From assembly GCA_902527215.1 (NCBI GenBank), contig CABZOF010000002.1, positions 124,001-188,000 on the forward strand: a DNA stretch of 64,000 bases, given 5' to 3'. This document shows positions 63,542-64,000 of the stretch, piece by piece. Made by a program: the position numbers and the translations under genes. Position 1 is the stretch's first letter, and each line of letters starts with the position of its first letter. This stretch comes from an uncultured Pelagibacteraceae bacterium. GTDB lineage: Bacteria > Pseudomonadota > Alphaproteobacteria > Pelagibacterales > Pelagibacteraceae. The notes under the pieces are model-generated. The model searched no databases, was not told the DNA's origin, and worked only from the letters and a program-made list of their open reading frames with translations.

Positions 63542-64000
63542 CTAAACAGTTTTCTTCCATGATGCAGAAAAGAAAAGTTTTGGTATAAAGGGCAATTTAG
63601 AAAAAAATCTCTCAATGAAGAAAGATATTGGTGCAAGATATTTCTTATATTTTGTGGGAATTCGCAAGGCTAATGATTGACCAATAACAATATACGCAAC
63701 ATTTCCTCCAAAATTTAATGATTTCTCCTCAAATCCCACTGAAAGGAAAGGTTTTAATGTATTTTTGTAACTAATTGCCTCTTCATCTTCTGTAAATTTA
63801 TTATCTAATTTATACCAAAATTTACGGAGCAAATTAACCCATGTATCTTTATTTGGTTCCATAAAATAAAAAAAACCACCAGGTTTCAAAATGCGATGAA
63901 TTTCTAAAATTGTCTCATTTAATAATGGAAGAACATGATGTAACCCACCACAAATATAAATTGCATCAAAAGTATTATCTGAAAAATTTGTTTTGTGAAT
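63542..64000 (-). CDS. Class I SAM-dependent methyltransferase (cut by window end)
   Basis: The frame is open from the window edge; the visible C-terminal 152 residues begin within the methyltransferase core: NTFDAIYICGGLHHVLP (post-motif II) and EIHRILKPGGFFYFMEPN (motif III). A hydrophobic/basic tail (PISFFIERFFSKLPFIPKLFF) ends the protein. The SAM-binding loop lies beyond the window. It and the hexapeptide acyltransferase are divided by 159 bases of AT-rich sequence with no ORF; together they look like the edge of a surface-glycan region. Confidence 0.8.
   Translation of the reverse strand: MHKTNFSDNTFDAIYICGGLHHVLPLLNETILEIHRILKPGGFFYFMEPNKDTWVNLLRKFWYKLDNKFTEDEEAISYKNTLKPFLSVGFEEKSLNFGGNVAYIVIGQSLALRIPTKYKKYLAPISFFIERFFSKLPFIPKLFFSASWKKTV

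Overview
The window is AT-rich, tightly packed, single-copy chromosomal DNA with very short intergenic spaces, many 1-20 base gene overlaps and many TTG/GTG starts. Gene content (proteorhodopsin followed by a ferredoxin and a ferredoxin reductase, TRAP transport, propionyl-CoA synthetase, NAD formate dehydrogenase, glycine amidinotransferase, an alphaproteobacterial GAAC-N7-GAAC SOS box) points to a streamlined marine alphaproteobacterium of the SAR11 / Pelagibacter type. That assignment is inference from gene content and style; no rRNA or tRNA gene lies in the window.

Layout. 0-6.3 kb: fumarase, MazG-like pyrophosphohydrolase, YgfZ, a dihydroorotase-type amidohydrolase and PrpE. 6.3-9.8 kb: blue-type proteorhodopsin with a structured leader, an intercistronic terminator, then ferredoxin, ferredoxin-NADP reductase and a glutathione transferase; DksA-type regulator on the other strand. 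9.8-20.0 kb: a ten-gene same-strand run of lipid-linked glycosyltransferases, a 41-codon membrane protein, three heparin-lyase-I-like jelly rolls, an AlgL-like lyase, an exported amidohydrolase and a DUF1800/DUF1501 pair. This is the best candidate for an undescribed system: an envelope or extracellular polymer module, unexpected in a streamlined genome. 20.0-26.2 kb: umuDC with a perfect SOS box, a regulatory region with direct repeats, a palindrome and a DnaA box, two GFA-fold proteins, a glycerate kinase-like protein, TolC and RecA.

26.2-38.1 kb: housekeeping genes (alaS, icd, psd-pssA, rlmE, a guaB without CBS domains, guaA, gloA, panB, a TerC-family protein). 38.2-44.8 kb: a TRAP transporter (dctP, terminator, dctQM), then the 5-oxoprolinase subunits pxpA / pxpBC and an EamA exporter. 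44.8-51.5 kb: a light / singlet-oxygen type module (FAD amine oxidase, DUF1365, Cfa-like methyltransferase, DUF3833 lipoprotein, SDR, DCC protein, nested DUF2256 mini-protein, photolyase-like flavoprotein). 51.5-57.1 kb: assorted oxidoreductases, a DMT exporter with a 59-residue partner, MsrA. 57.1-62.5 kb: formate dehydrogenase, HPP protein, IscU-like protein, DMT exporter, glycine amidinotransferase and threonine aldolase, which looks like glycine / one-carbon metabolism. The end holds tiny ORFs, a hexapeptide acyltransferase and a methyltransferase cut by the window edge.

Together the genes describe a light-assisted, nutrient-scavenging oligotroph. Proteorhodopsin supplies a proton gradient, the ferredoxin/reductase pair and the photolyase/Cfa module handle redox and light damage, and TRAP/PrpE/Fdh/Pxp functions use small organic compounds. 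At three places a hairpin sits between co-directional genes close to the next start codon, suggesting that expression within operons is tuned by partial termination or RNA structure.
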